Shown in pieces: positions 36,138 through 44,588 of a stretch of 60,029 nucleotides of DNA; the stretch's first letter is position 1; the number at the start of each line of letters is the position of its first letter. The notes beneath the pieces were generated by a model that was not told where the DNA came from, did not search any database, and saw only the letters and a program-made list of their open reading frames with translations. Source of the DNA: Bacteroidales bacterium OttesenSCG-928-M11. GTDB lineage: Bacteria; Bacteroidota; Bacteroidia; Bacteroidales; Azobacteroidaceae. The stretch lies in the NCBI GenBank assembly GCA_030265685.1, contig JAJDGO010000003.1, forward strand, positions 1 to 60,029. The letters run 5' to 3'. The position numbers were made by a program, and so were the translations under genes.

Positions 36138-36158
36138 TTATAAACCGATTCGTTCGTC

Positions 36159-36932
36159 TTATTCTTGTTCTACGGCTACGAAACGAGCTAATGGAGCCAT
36201 GCGTGCTCTGTTGAGCGTCAAGTTGTCGCCATCTATGCTGTAATTATCTGCAATACTTAGTACTTCCGAAAACTTAGATTCGGTTTCCATATTGAGACAC
36301 ATCATCATTGTAGATGCCATTTGAGAGAAAGATATACGATTTCCGATACGTAATGCGTAACTTCCATTAAATGTATTACAACCAAAGTTGCCATGTACTC
36401 TACCATCTGTCTTTAATGTCATGAATGGTTCTTTCGCTCCCTCAGGAGTATTAACCGGATTGCCCATCAATTCTACCAATTTCCAGTATTTGTTTAAAAT
36501 TGCATCGTCTAACTTGGTAAGAATATAACGATCTGCCAATTCTCCTGTGATTTCTTTTCCTTGCTGATCCAAATAAACCAATTTGTTTTCACCGATTTTA
36601 AAGATAAAACTACCTTCTTTTTCGTCCATTCCTTTTAGTGTAATTTTGCTATCGCTATTATCCCATTCGAAACTACCTTCGCTCTTGATGCTTTGCTCAG
36701 GGTTTTTAAGATAAGTCCTGGATAAGGCATAAGTATTGTCCGAACTTAGTATTAATGAGAAATCAATACCTGCACAATCGGCACAAGGAAGAGTTCCGGC
36801 ATAAGCTCCACTCCAGTCGAGAGAAGTGCGAGGATTATCTACTGTTTTTACAACTGATTCTTTTTCATTGGATGTCGACTTGCATCCTACCAACAGAGCT
36901 AATATGCTCATAAATAAAAATAACTTTTTCAT
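36159..36932 (-). CDS. NlpE-N plus META (HslJ-like) lipoprotein
   Basis: I start at the ATG at 36932 (MKKLFLFMSILALLVGCKS, lipobox LVGC, Cys17), giving 257 residues; the track start adds 14 residues upstream of a clean signal peptide. The N-terminal domain (about 40-145) has GAYAGTLPCADCAGIDFSL, the NlpE copper-homeostasis/envelope-stress signature with its Cys-x-x-Cys. The C-terminal domain (about 150-257) has WKLVELMGNPV, GNFGCNTFNGSY and MASTMMMC, typical of META/HslJ domains. It is probably an envelope lipoprotein involved in stress sensing. The fusion is common in this phylum. A 172-bp gap separates it from the symporter operon. Confidence 0.88.
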   Translation of the reverse strand: MKKLFLFMSILALLVGCKSTSNEKESVVKTVDNPRTSLDWSGAYAGTLPCADCAGIDFSLILSSDNTYALSRTYLKNPEQSIKSEGSFEWDNSDSKITLKGMDEKEGSFIFKIGENKLVYLDQQGKEITGELADRYILTKLDDAILNKYWKLVELMGNPVNTPEGAKEPFMTLKTDGRVHGNFGCNTFNGSYALRIGNRISFSQMASTMMMCLNMETESKFSEVLSIADNYSIDGDNLTLNRARMAPLARFVAVEQE

Positions 36933-37104
36933 TCTTAAATAACTTAATAAATTTAACTGTTTACCTATTAACAAGCGGAAACTTGAAAAGTTTAATTTCT
37001 TCGGATAAAAGACTTTTTCAAGTAATTAAACTTTCCGAGCTGATTAAAATATACAGATTGATTAATCTGTCCGCGCCTTAAAAAATATATATACTGATTT
37101 TCTT

Positions 37105-38652
37105 TTACTTTTGTTTTGTTTTCAGACTTACTACTATGATAGTTATGATAGATAATGGCAATGCAAAGAGGATCGGATCGATCATGTACCAAGGGTATAT
37201 ATTGATTAATACGTCTTGTCCGAAAAGAATACGGCAAAGACCTATCGGAGCTGCTTCTGCTTTGTGTAGAAAAAGCATAGCAAATAGACTGGCTAAAGCT
37301 CCTACCCACAAACTGGCCAAAGCTCCTTGTCGGGTTGCTTTTTTCCAATATAAAGAACAAAAGTAAGCAGGGAGAAAGGTTGCAGCACAAATTCCCATAA
37401 ATAAAGCTGTTCCTCTTGCGATAATACCGGCACTAAGGGTATAACAAACAGCATAGCTGATGATGATAGCGACAAGAATACCAATTCGGACTCCCATTGA
37501 TGAGTCTTTATTCCTTTTTCGGCCTACCTTTGTAAAAATATCTGCTCCAAAAGCAGCTCCCATTGTGTGGAACTGTGCGCTTAATGTAGACATGCTGGCC
37601 GATAAGATGCACAACATAAATATGGCAGCGAACCAATCGGGCATGGCTTTGTCGATAAAAAGTGGTATGATTTTGTCCATGTCTTGGGTCATTTCGGCCG
37701 CAACTTTCCCTTCTGTTTGCATGAAAAATAGGTTGGAAAGCGGACCTACATGGTAGATTGATCCTACAACAAAAAAGATAAATACACAACCAATAATAAC
37801 AGCTCGATTTAATTGCTTACTACTTTCGACAGTCATAAATCGAACTACCAATTGAGGTTGTGCTAAACAGCCGATCCCGACTCCTAAGATTAGTGATGTT
37901 ACCAAAGCATACCATTGGGGAGAGCCTAAAACGGGCATGGCTGTCCAACCTTGATGACCAAGTTCTTTGAATCGCTCGGGGACTAAAGGTGCCATCTCGG
38001 TTAATTTTTGATTGGCTTCGGTAAATCCCATTCCGAGCGTTTGATATATCCAAACTAACATGAATATAGTACATGATAGAATTACTAAGGCTTGCATAGC
38101 ATCGGTGTACATTACTCCTTTCAGTCCGCCGGCAATAACGTACGCCGAGACAACGATCGTGAAGATTAATAAGGCTAGATTCAAATCAATGCCAAACATT
38201 TGTTCTATAAAAACACCGCCTCCTTTCATAACTACGGCGGCATACATAGGCATACCGATAAAGATAACCGAAGCAATGAATATCCGGATTGTACGAGAAT
38301 TGTAATGTGCGCCTAAAAGCTGGGAAAAAGTACGGGCTTCGTATTTAACTCCAAGCTCTCGGGTGCGCTTCCCGAATATAAGGAAAGCAACTATTACTCC
38401 CATCAGCATATTAAGTACGCATAACCATTGGATTCCCATTCCGAAAGTTGCCGAGTATCCGCCAAACCCAACAATTGCCGAAGCTGAAATAAAAGCAGCT
38501 CCGTATGAAAGTGCCATGATAATCGGGTTTGTTTTTTGTCCGCCCAAGAGAAAGTCGCTGGCACTTTTACTTTTTTTATATCCTAAAACCCCGAAACCGG
38601 CAATTAAAAGCATATACAGGATAACGATAATACCAAGCATTAGGTTACTCAT
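37105..38652 (-). CDS. Sodium/solute symporter family (SSS) transporter
   Basis: This 515-residue membrane protein has about 13 helices. SSS hallmarks are visible: SASDFLLGGQKTNPIIMALSYGAAFISASAIVGFGG near the N-terminus and AGGLKGVMYTDAMQALV in the middle. Transport would be Na+-driven uptake across the inner membrane. The substrate is unresolved; pantothenate (PanF), monocarboxylates and amino acids are all precedents, and the neighbouring phenylacetate-CoA ligase and ACT genes hint at an organic acid. Its first codons overlap the end of the small accessory gene by 8 bp, so translation is probably coupled. Confidence 0.9.
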   Translation of the reverse strand: MSNLMLGIIVILYMLLIAGFGVLGYKKSKSASDFLLGGQKTNPIIMALSYGAAFISASAIVGFGGYSATFGMGIQWLCVLNMLMGVIVAFLIFGKRTRELGVKYEARTFSQLLGAHYNSRTIRIFIASVIFIGMPMYAAVVMKGGGVFIEQMFGIDLNLALLIFTIVVSAYVIAGGLKGVMYTDAMQALVILSCTIFMLVWIYQTLGMGFTEANQKLTEMAPLVPERFKELGHQGWTAMPVLGSPQWYALVTSLILGVGIGCLAQPQLVVRFMTVESSKQLNRAVIIGCVFIFFVVGSIYHVGPLSNLFFMQTEGKVAAEMTQDMDKIIPLFIDKAMPDWFAAIFMLCILSASMSTLSAQFHTMGAAFGADIFTKVGRKRNKDSSMGVRIGILVAIIISYAVCYTLSAGIIARGTALFMGICAATFLPAYFCSLYWKKATRQGALASLWVGALASLFAMLFLHKAEAAPIGLCRILFGQDVLINIYPWYMIDPILFALPLSIITIIVVSLKTKQK

Positions 38653-38794
38653 TGTTTTTCTTTTTAATGTTTTTACTCTTATCGTTGTTATCTTCCTTGT
38701 TCCAATTTCTTATTCCAAAATATAGAGCAAAAACAAGACAGCCAAATCCTAATAAGTAGGCCGACCAAATTCCCGGATCTTCTATTCCAAACAT
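38645..38794 (-). CDS. Small (49-residue) single-helix protein overlapping the symporter gene
   Basis: This gene is too short for the ORF track. From the ATG at 38794 it encodes MFGIEDPGIWSAYLLGFGCL..., one membrane helix (about 10-27) and a basic/acidic tail (NWNKEDNNDK...KKKNNE). It overlaps the symporter start by 8 bp and lies 13 bp after the ACT gene. Size, membrane helix and position match the small accessory proteins that accompany SSS symporters, which I recall being annotated as 'symporter small accessory protein'. A stabilising or regulatory subunit role is inferred from that. Confidence 0.8.
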   Translation of the reverse strand: MFGIEDPGIWSAYLLGFGCLVFALYFGIRNWNKEDNNDKSKNIKKKNNE

Positions 38795-38807
38795 AATATA
38801 AAAGAGA

Positions 38808-39236
38808 TTAAGTTAACTTGATTAAGTCGTCTTCGGTGATGTATTCCAAATTGTTTCTACGTATTACTTCGCGTGCATTTTCACGATTATTGGTACGTAG
38901 GATAAGTGTTGATTTTCCGTTGAACGATACGCAATACATATATTCTATGCTCAATCCTGCTTTGGTGAAGCAAGCAATTGTTTCGGCAAAAGATCCGGCA
39001 TGAGAGTTTGTTCTAAGAGCCAATACATCTCCTAAATGGCAACTCACATTATTATCTCGAAGAATACGATACGATTCTTGTGGGTTATCTACAATCATCC
39101 GCATAATACCAAATTCGGAAGTGTCGGCAACTGTTGCTGCAATAATACGGATATTAGCATCTCCTAAGAGGCTAAGTACCTCATTTAATTTTCCGTACTT
39201 ATTTTCTAAGAAGATAGATATTTGATTGATAGTCAT
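38808..39236 (-). CDS. Tandem ACT-domain protein
   Basis: This 142-residue protein is made of two ACT-like domains (about 1-68 and 70-142): QISIFLENKYGKLNEVLSLL is the usual ACT opening, repeated as GSFAETIACFTKAGLSIEYM. ACT domains bind amino acids or related small ligands. Stand-alone pairs of this type commonly accompany phenylacetate-CoA ligase-like genes in Bacteroidales, and here paaK is 26 bp upstream. It probably senses an amino or aryl acid and modulates the ligase or transporter. Confidence 0.85.
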   Translation of the reverse strand: MTINQISIFLENKYGKLNEVLSLLGDANIRIIAATVADTSEFGIMRMIVDNPQESYRILRDNNVSCHLGDVLALRTNSHAGSFAETIACFTKAGLSIEYMYCVSFNGKSTLILRTNNRENAREVIRRNNLEYITEDDLIKLT

Positions 39237-39262
39237 GAGCGTTAAATATTTAATATGTATTA

Positions 39263-40561
39263 TTATGTATTTTTACGAAGATCTTTTACGCGAACGGCTT
39301 TTCCTTCTTGTACAGGCAAAGAACCTTTTGAAACTAATTTCAGACGAGGGGTGAATAATAGCTCATCTCTTAATTCCCGGACAATTGTTTTTGTTAATCT
39401 TTGCAATGCAGGATAATCATCAGTGAAGAGATCGCTTAATTCTACTTCGATCAGTATTTCATCTCCGTTGTTGATAGTTTCGAGTGTAATTAGATAATTA
39501 CCTCCTAACTCTTTATATTGCATCAATATCTTTTCGATCTGTATCGGGAAGAAATTAACTCCGCGCAAAATAATCATATCATCGCTTCGTCCTTTGAAAC
39601 GAGCTATTCGACGATGAGTTCGTCCGCAGGGACAATCGCCTTCGACAAAACAAGTCAAGTCGCGAGTTCGATAGCGGATAAGTGGCATTGCTTCGCGATT
39701 TATTGTAGTTAGGACTAATTCGCCTATTTCGCCGTCGGGTACGGGTTGTAAAGTAATAGGATCGACAATTTCTGCAATAACATAGTCTTCCCAGATATGC
39801 ATACCGTTTTGTTCTTTACATTCGAAAGCAACTCCCGGTCCGTTCATTTCCGACATTCCAAAGCAGTTATACGCTTTTACGCTCAACATTTTTTCGATTC
39901 TCTTGCGTTGTTCTTCCGAATGTGGTTCGGCGCCGATACAAATCGTATGTAGTTTGGTGTCTCGTTTAGGATCGATGCCTTCTTCTTGCATCACTTCAGC
40001 TAAGCGAGTAGCGTAACTTGGAATAATATGTAGGCAAGTTGTTCCGAAATCCGAGATAAACTTAATCTGTCTTTTGCTATTTCCTGCTGCGGCAGGAACA
40101 GTCAAAGCTCCCAGTCGTTCGGCTCCATATTGAAATCCGAGTCCTCCGGTAAACATTCCGTAACCGGATGTGTTTTGAAATACATCCGAACTGCGCAATC
40201 CTACCATATACATACAACGAGCTACTTGTTCGCTCCAAGCATCAAGGTCTTTTTGTGAATGAACAACAACAGTTGGGTTGCCTGTGGTTCCGCTCGAAGA
40301 ATGTAATCGTACGCATTGATCAAGAGGGATTGCCACTAAACCGAAAGGATAGTTCGATCTTAAGTCTTCTTTCGTTGTAAAAGGAAGTTTGGAAATATCT
40401 TCGATGGATTGAATTAAATCAGGAGTAATTCCTTTTTCTTTCAATACTTGGCTATAGAATGGAGATTGTTTCGCTCGACTGATTGTTTCGCGCAAACGCT
40501 CGACTTGCAGCTTTTCCAATTTGCTGCGTTCTATGGTTTCAATATCTTTTTGCCAATACAT
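39263..40561 (-). CDS. paaK: Phenylacetate--CoA ligase (PaaK-like)
   Basis: This 432-residue AMP-forming ligase has the adenylation motif HSSSGTTGNPTVVV (about 86-100), AEPHSEEQRKRIE, CFGMSEMNGPGVAFEC, YRTRDLTCF and GRSDDMIILRGVNFFP, all matching the PaaK family. It activates phenylacetate or related aryl acids (indoleacetate is a plausible alternative) to CoA thioesters in the cytoplasm. Gut Bacteroidales usually carry it next to indolepyruvate ferredoxin oxidoreductase genes for aromatic amino acid metabolism; those genes are not in this window. It heads the paaK-ACT-small protein-SSS operon. Confidence 0.9.
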   Translation of the reverse strand: MYWQKDIETIERSKLEKLQVERLRETISRAKQSPFYSQVLKEKGITPDLIQSIEDISKLPFTTKEDLRSNYPFGLVAIPLDQCVRLHSSSGTTGNPTVVVHSQKDLDAWSEQVARCMYMVGLRSSDVFQNTSGYGMFTGGLGFQYGAERLGALTVPAAAGNSKRQIKFISDFGTTCLHIIPSYATRLAEVMQEEGIDPKRDTKLHTICIGAEPHSEEQRKRIEKMLSVKAYNCFGMSEMNGPGVAFECKEQNGMHIWEDYVIAEIVDPITLQPVPDGEIGELVLTTINREAMPLIRYRTRDLTCFVEGDCPCGRTHRRIARFKGRSDDMIILRGVNFFPIQIEKILMQYKELGGNYLITLETINNGDEILIEVELSDLFTDDYPALQRLTKTIVRELRDELLFTPRLKLVSKGSLPVQEGKAVRVKDLRKNT

Positions 40562-40598
40562 TATCGGATATATGTTTATTTTGTTTGCAATTAAGTCG

Positions 40599-40606
40599 CA
40601 AATTTA
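40599..40606 (-). promoter_or_regulatory. Possible -7 box for the paaK operon
   Basis: On the minus strand TAAATTTG matches TAnnTTTG, 37 nt before the paaK start. No -33 TTTG lies at the right distance. Confidence 0.35.
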
Positions 40607-40755
40607 AGCATAATTTTGTTAAACTCGCTTGAAATAAAGACAAAATATACTGAATCTCAATAAATTATTTCTATGTGCAAAATAAAAAAAGAAATAAATG
40701 ATATTAGATGTAAAAATCAATTGTATAAATTACTTAATAAAATTACAGTTGTTTT

Positions 40756-40787
40756 TTTGATCTTTAAGATAAAACTTCTTATCTTCG
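40756..40787 (+). promoter_or_regulatory. Promoter of the small membrane protein gene
   Basis: TTTG (40756-40759), a 20-nt spacer and TATCTTCG (40780-40787), one mismatch from TAnnTTTG, lie 67 nt before the start at 40855. Confidence 0.5.
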
Positions 40788-40854
40788 CAATGATTAATGG
40801 CTCTATGATGAATAGAATCAATTAGTTTGATGAATTATTAATTAAATTTAATGA

Positions 40855-41058
40855 ATGAAAAAGGACTGGATTATATGGTTTACAACCTTGTTTGTTTTGA
40901 CAATTGGGACAATGGTGCTATTTTATTTTTTTATGCCTGAACTTAATTGGTTGATTGCCGGATCATTGTTTTTTTTCCTAAATTTATTTTTTCTCTTTAT
41001 AATTCTTTGGATTGCTAAGAGATGGAAGAAAAAAGATACTACGCAAAAAAAAATATAA
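40855..41058 (+). CDS. Small two-helix membrane protein, unknown function
   Basis: This 67-residue protein has two membrane helices (about 5-27 and 32-55) separated by a short MPELNW turn, with a basic tail (KRWKKKDTTQKK). I recognise no family. I treat it as real because it has a promoter-like pair upstream, a terminator 5 bp downstream, and is the only plus-strand gene in a minus-strand region. An overlapping ATG at 40851 is in another frame that stops early. Confidence 0.6.
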   Translation: MKKDWIIWFTTLFVLTIGTMVLFYFFMPELNWLIAGSLFFFLNLFFLFIILWIAKRWKKKDTTQKKI

Positions 41059-41063
41059 TATTG

Positions 41064-41098
41064 AAAGCGGTTTCATGTTTTATTGAAACCGCTTTTTA
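41064..41098 (+). terminator. Rho-independent terminator after the small membrane protein gene
   Basis: A perfect 12-bp stem (AAAGCGGTTTCA / TGAAACCGCTTT) with a 7-nt loop is followed by TTATTTTC. Its A-rich left flank could also let it terminate the opposing minus-strand kinase operon. Confidence 0.88.
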
Positions 41099-41195
41099 TT
41101 TTCGAGTTTTTGTTTTCTTTTTCGTTCAGAAAGTCTATAAGAATAGAAATTCAGTTCAAAATATTGAAAGTGTTAAGAATAAGGAGAATTAGACT

Positions 41196-41813
41196 TTATC
41201 GTTGTTTTTGGAGCACTACTTCGCAGATCAGTTCTGCGGTTCTTTCCAGATCTAAAAGAGAAGAGTTGATGCAAATATCGTAAGAAGTACTCATCCCCCA
41301 TGTTTTATTGCTGTAGTAATTGTAATAACCGGCTCGTTTTTTGTCGGTTTGTTCGATAAGAGTTTGTGCTTCTTTATGAGTAATGTTTTGCATGGTAGCT
41401 ACACGCTGAATACGATCTTCTATATTTGCACTAATAAAAGTTGAAATTAGATTAGTATTATCCCGAAGGATATAATCGGCGCATCGACCAACAAAAATAC
41501 AAGATTCTTTTTCTGCAAGTTTACGAATGACATCGCTTTGTATTTGAAAAAGAGATTCGTTTGTTAGGTAATTTCCCGATGATACACCCATGTGTCCGGA
41601 TCGGAAACTATAAACATTACTGAAGAAACTAAAGCGTGACTTTTCATCCATTTGTTCAAAGGCTTCTTTCTCGATCCCGCTTTCTTTTGATGCTAAGAGT
41701 ATTAATTCTTTATCATAGCATGGGATTTCTAACTTTTGAGATAGCATTTCTCCAATAAGTTTTCCTCCACTACCCAATTGACGCCCGATGGTGATAATCA
41801 AATTATGCTTCAT
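41196..41813 (-). CDS. Cytidylate kinase-like family protein
   Basis: This 205-residue protein begins IITIGRQLGSGGKLIGEMLSQKL, a P-loop of the 'cytidylate kinase-like' type in which the usual GKS/T is replaced by GGK. The rest (EIPCYDKELILLASKESGI; IFVGRCADYILRD) matches that family, which is distinct from housekeeping Cmk. The phosphoryl acceptor is unknown. The start overlaps the MATE gene's stop by 4 bp (ATGA), so the two are translationally coupled. Confidence 0.82.
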   Translation of the reverse strand: MKHNLIITIGRQLGSGGKLIGEMLSQKLEIPCYDKELILLASKESGIEKEAFEQMDEKSRFSFFSNVYSFRSGHMGVSSGNYLTNESLFQIQSDVIRKLAEKESCIFVGRCADYILRDNTNLISTFISANIEDRIQRVATMQNITHKEAQTLIEQTDKKRAGYYNYYSNKTWGMSTSYDICINSSLLDLERTAELICEVVLQKQR

Positions 41814-43162
41814 AGTCTATTTTGTTTGAATTTTGTTACTTCTGCCCAAACTAATCCGATAGCCAATAAGACTGATAGAAAGTCTGAAATCGTCATGCTG
41901 ATCCAAACTCCATTTGTTTGCCAAAAATTAGGTAATATCAAAAGAAGAGGAACTAGAAATAATAACTGACGAGTAAGGGAAAGAATAATAGCTCTTATTG
42001 GTTTGCCAATGCTTTGGAAAAAGCTGGAAGTAACCATTTGGAATCCTATTAAAGGAAAACAAAGGAATGTCCAGCGAAGACCAGGTACTGCCATGTCGAT
42101 TAAGTTGTTTTCGTTAGTGAAAATTGATGCAACAGCATGAGGAAATAGTTCTACTATCGTAAAACCGATCAACATGATAACTGTGGCATACAAAATAGTC
42201 TTCTTGAAAACAGCCATTACACGTTCGTATAGTTTTGCTCCATAATTATAACCGGCTATGGGTTGCATCCCTTGATTCAATCCCATAACAATCATAATGA
42301 AAAGGAAAGCGATACGATTTACAATTCCGTAAGCTCCGACAGCTAAACTTCCTCCGTGTGTAATAAGTTGACGGTTGATAAGAACTACTATAAGACAACT
42401 CGCAGCATTCATTAAAAAAGGTGACATTCCTATTGATAGAGAATCAAGAACGATCTTTTTTCTCAGGCGATAGATCCCTTTTTTCCAATGAATAAAAAAG
42501 TTCTTATCGTTAAAAAGGCGAAGTTGCCATATCAAAACAACAACTTGAGAAATAACCGTAGCAAAAGCAGAGCCTTGTATGCCCCACTTGAATCCAAAGA
42601 TAAACAAAGGATTCAGCACTAGATTGATAATTACGGTGTAAATAGTTGCCATCATGGCTTTTTTGGGATGTCCCGCCGAACGAAGAATAGCATTTAATCC
42701 GAGATACATATGGGTAACTACGTTCCCTAATAAAATGATTACCATGAAATCATGAGCATATGGCAACAGGTCGGGAGTTGCTCCGAAGAATGTAAGTATC
42801 GGATCCAGAAACAAGATGGTGATAATCGAGAAAGCAATCCCCATGATTAGGTTTAGGGTGAACACGTTTCCTAAAATATCATTTGCTGTCTTGTAATCTT
42901 TCTGTCCCATCCTGATCGAGAGTAGGGTAGAAGCTCCTACACCTACAAGCGAACCAAATGCGGCTGCTAAGTTCATTAATGGGAATGTTATAGCTAAACC
43001 CGACAAGGCTAATGGGCCAACTCCATGACCAATAAATATACTGTCGGTAATGTTATAAAGAGAAGATGCTGTCATGGCTATAATTGCCGGGACAGCATAT
43101 TGTTTTAGTAATTTGGTAGTACTTTCAGTCCCCAGAGTTAGAGGGGAATTTGCGTTATTCAT
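41810..43162 (-). CDS. MATE-family efflux transporter
   Basis: This 450-residue membrane protein has about 12 helices in two related halves. Family features include TTKLLKQYAVPAIIAMTASSLYNITDSIFIGHGVG at the N-terminus and GMQPIAGYNYGAKLYERV in the second half. It would export drugs or metabolites using a Na+ or H+ gradient. The substrate is unknown. It lies 18 bp after the bifunctional nuclease gene and overlaps the kinase-like gene. Confidence 0.9.
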   Translation of the reverse strand: MNNANSPLTLGTESTTKLLKQYAVPAIIAMTASSLYNITDSIFIGHGVGPLALSGLAITFPLMNLAAAFGSLVGVGASTLLSIRMGQKDYKTANDILGNVFTLNLIMGIAFSIITILFLDPILTFFGATPDLLPYAHDFMVIILLGNVVTHMYLGLNAILRSAGHPKKAMMATIYTVIINLVLNPLFIFGFKWGIQGSAFATVISQVVVLIWQLRLFNDKNFFIHWKKGIYRLRKKIVLDSLSIGMSPFLMNAASCLIVVLINRQLITHGGSLAVGAYGIVNRIAFLFIMIVMGLNQGMQPIAGYNYGAKLYERVMAVFKKTILYATVIMLIGFTIVELFPHAVASIFTNENNLIDMAVPGLRWTFLCFPLIGFQMVTSSFFQSIGKPIRAIILSLTRQLLFLVPLLLILPNFWQTNGVWISMTISDFLSVLLAIGLVWAEVTKFKQNRL

Positions 43163-43180
43163 TTAATGTGTAAAAATTCG

Positions 43181-43798
43181 TCAGGATTGTTTATTTATAA
43201 TATCTCTGATAGAGGAGGCTTTTTCATAGTCTTCTCTTCGAATGGCTTCGTCGAGTTCAATCCTTAACTCTTCCTTGGTCATTTTTTCGTAATCTGTTTC
43301 TTTGCTTTTTTCTTCTGTTTCTTTGGCGGATTCTGCTTCTATTTCATTTATCTCTTCGTAGTAAGATATATCCATATCCATATCCATAACAACACTCACT
43401 TGTTGCATAATCTCTTCGGTTGTAATAACCGGAGCTTGTGCCCGAATAGCCAATGCGATTGCATCGGAAGTGCGAGAGTCTATGTCAAAAAAGACGCCTT
43501 CTTTATTTCTGAAAGTAATGCGCGAGAGAAATACACCATCATCATACTTGTAGATAAAGACAGAGTGTATTTCAGCGTTGATCTTTTTGACGAAAGACAT
43601 GAACAAATCATGAGTTAGAGGGCGTGGAGGATTTAATCCTTCAAGATGAATTGCGATAGACTGAGCTTCGGGGGTCCCGATGATAATAGGCAGTCGTCTC
43701 GGTCCTTCTTCTTCAGCAAGGATCAAAGCATATGCTCCAGCTTGAACTTGGCTGAAGGTTACGCCGACAATCTTTAATGATACCGATTTCTTATTCAT
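43181..43798 (-). CDS. Bifunctional nuclease-family (DUF151) protein with C-terminal UVR motif
   Basis: This 205-residue protein has the BFN/DUF151 domain (about 5-140), with RRLPIIIGTPEAQSIAIHLEG and RTSDAIALAIRAQAPV as recognisable conserved blocks. An acidic linker (EEINEIEAESAKETEEKSK) leads to a UVR-type helix pair at the end (MTKEELRIELDEAIRREDYEKASSIRDII), as in UvrB/UvrC and ClpC adaptors. BFN proteins are reported as nucleases, though their role in Bacteroidota is unclear. The metallopeptidase gene ends 3 bp upstream. Confidence 0.88.
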   Translation of the reverse strand: MNKKSVSLKIVGVTFSQVQAGAYALILAEEEGPRRLPIIIGTPEAQSIAIHLEGLNPPRPLTHDLFMSFVKKINAEIHSVFIYKYDDGVFLSRITFRNKEGVFFDIDSRTSDAIALAIRAQAPVITTEEIMQQVSVVMDMDMDISYYEEINEIEAESAKETEEKSKETDYEKMTKEELRIELDEAIRREDYEKASSIRDIINKQS

Positions 43799-43801
43799 AA
43801 T

Positions 43802-44509
43802 TTAGTCTCTGCTTCCGAGAAATACCATAATATAATATAAGAGAGAAGCCAAAGAGCCTAAGGCAGCTACTACATAAGTATAAGCTGCTGATTTTAGAGC
43901 GTCTTTTGCTGCTGCATCGTTATATGAATTTGTAATGCCGGCTTGGTTTAACCAAACCAAAGCTCTCTTGCTCGCATTGATCTCGACGGGAAGCGTGATG
44001 AAACTGAATAAAGTAGTTATCCCGAAAAGAACAATCCCGATTAACAAAATAGTGCTTCCTAGCCCGCTTCTTCCATCTGATCCTAAGAGAATCATACCTC
44101 CCAAAATTAACCACATTACCCATTTGGAAGAAAACGATACTACCGGAACTAAAGCCGAACGCATTTTCAGTGGACCATACGCTTTTTGGTGTTGTATTGC
44201 ATGCCCTGTTTCGTGAGCTGCAACTGCTGCTGCCGCTACGCTATTGCTTGCGTAAACTCCTTCGCTTAGATTGATTGTATGGTTGGTAGGATTGTAGTTA
44301 TCTGTCAACATGCCATTGGTCGACAATACTTTTACGTTAGAAATATTGTTTTCTCGAAGCATCATCTCTGCAACGTCTTTTCCTGTCATACCATTGCTTA
44401 ATGGCATCTTGGAGTATTTCTTAAACTTTCTGGTTAAGTTCCATTGCACCAACCAACTTAATATGGCAATACCTATAAATATTACCCAATATAATGTATA
44501 TAAAGACAT
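43802..44509 (-). CDS. Membrane zinc metallopeptidase (YugP-like)
   Basis: This 235-residue membrane protein has an N-terminal helix (about 3-23), a zinc-binding HExxH in AAHETGHAIQHQ, and three more helices (about 125-145, 148-170, 205-230). This matches the YugP-type neutral zinc metallopeptidase family (Zn_peptidase_2). The SNVKVLSTNGMLTDNYNPT region before the zinc site is also typical. It probably degrades membrane or envelope proteins; the substrate is unknown. It is the first gene of the four-gene minus-strand operon. Confidence 0.88.
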   Translation of the reverse strand: MSLYTLYWVIFIGIAILSWLVQWNLTRKFKKYSKMPLSNGMTGKDVAEMMLRENNISNVKVLSTNGMLTDNYNPTNHTINLSEGVYASNSVAAAAVAAHETGHAIQHQKAYGPLKMRSALVPVVSFSSKWVMWLILGGMILLGSDGRSGLGSTILLIGIVLFGITTLFSFITLPVEINASKRALVWLNQAGITNSYNDAAAKDALKSAAYTYVVAALGSLASLLYYIMVFLGSRD

Positions 44510-44588
44510 AATTTCTAAATTTTATAAAGCTTGATATTTACCCAAATAACAAAAATCGTGCCCCGAATGTTTATGGAGGACATAGTAC

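Noticed and set aside
36992-37390. 132-residue minus-strand ORF
   Set aside because: Mostly an out-of-frame shadow of the SSS symporter 3' end.
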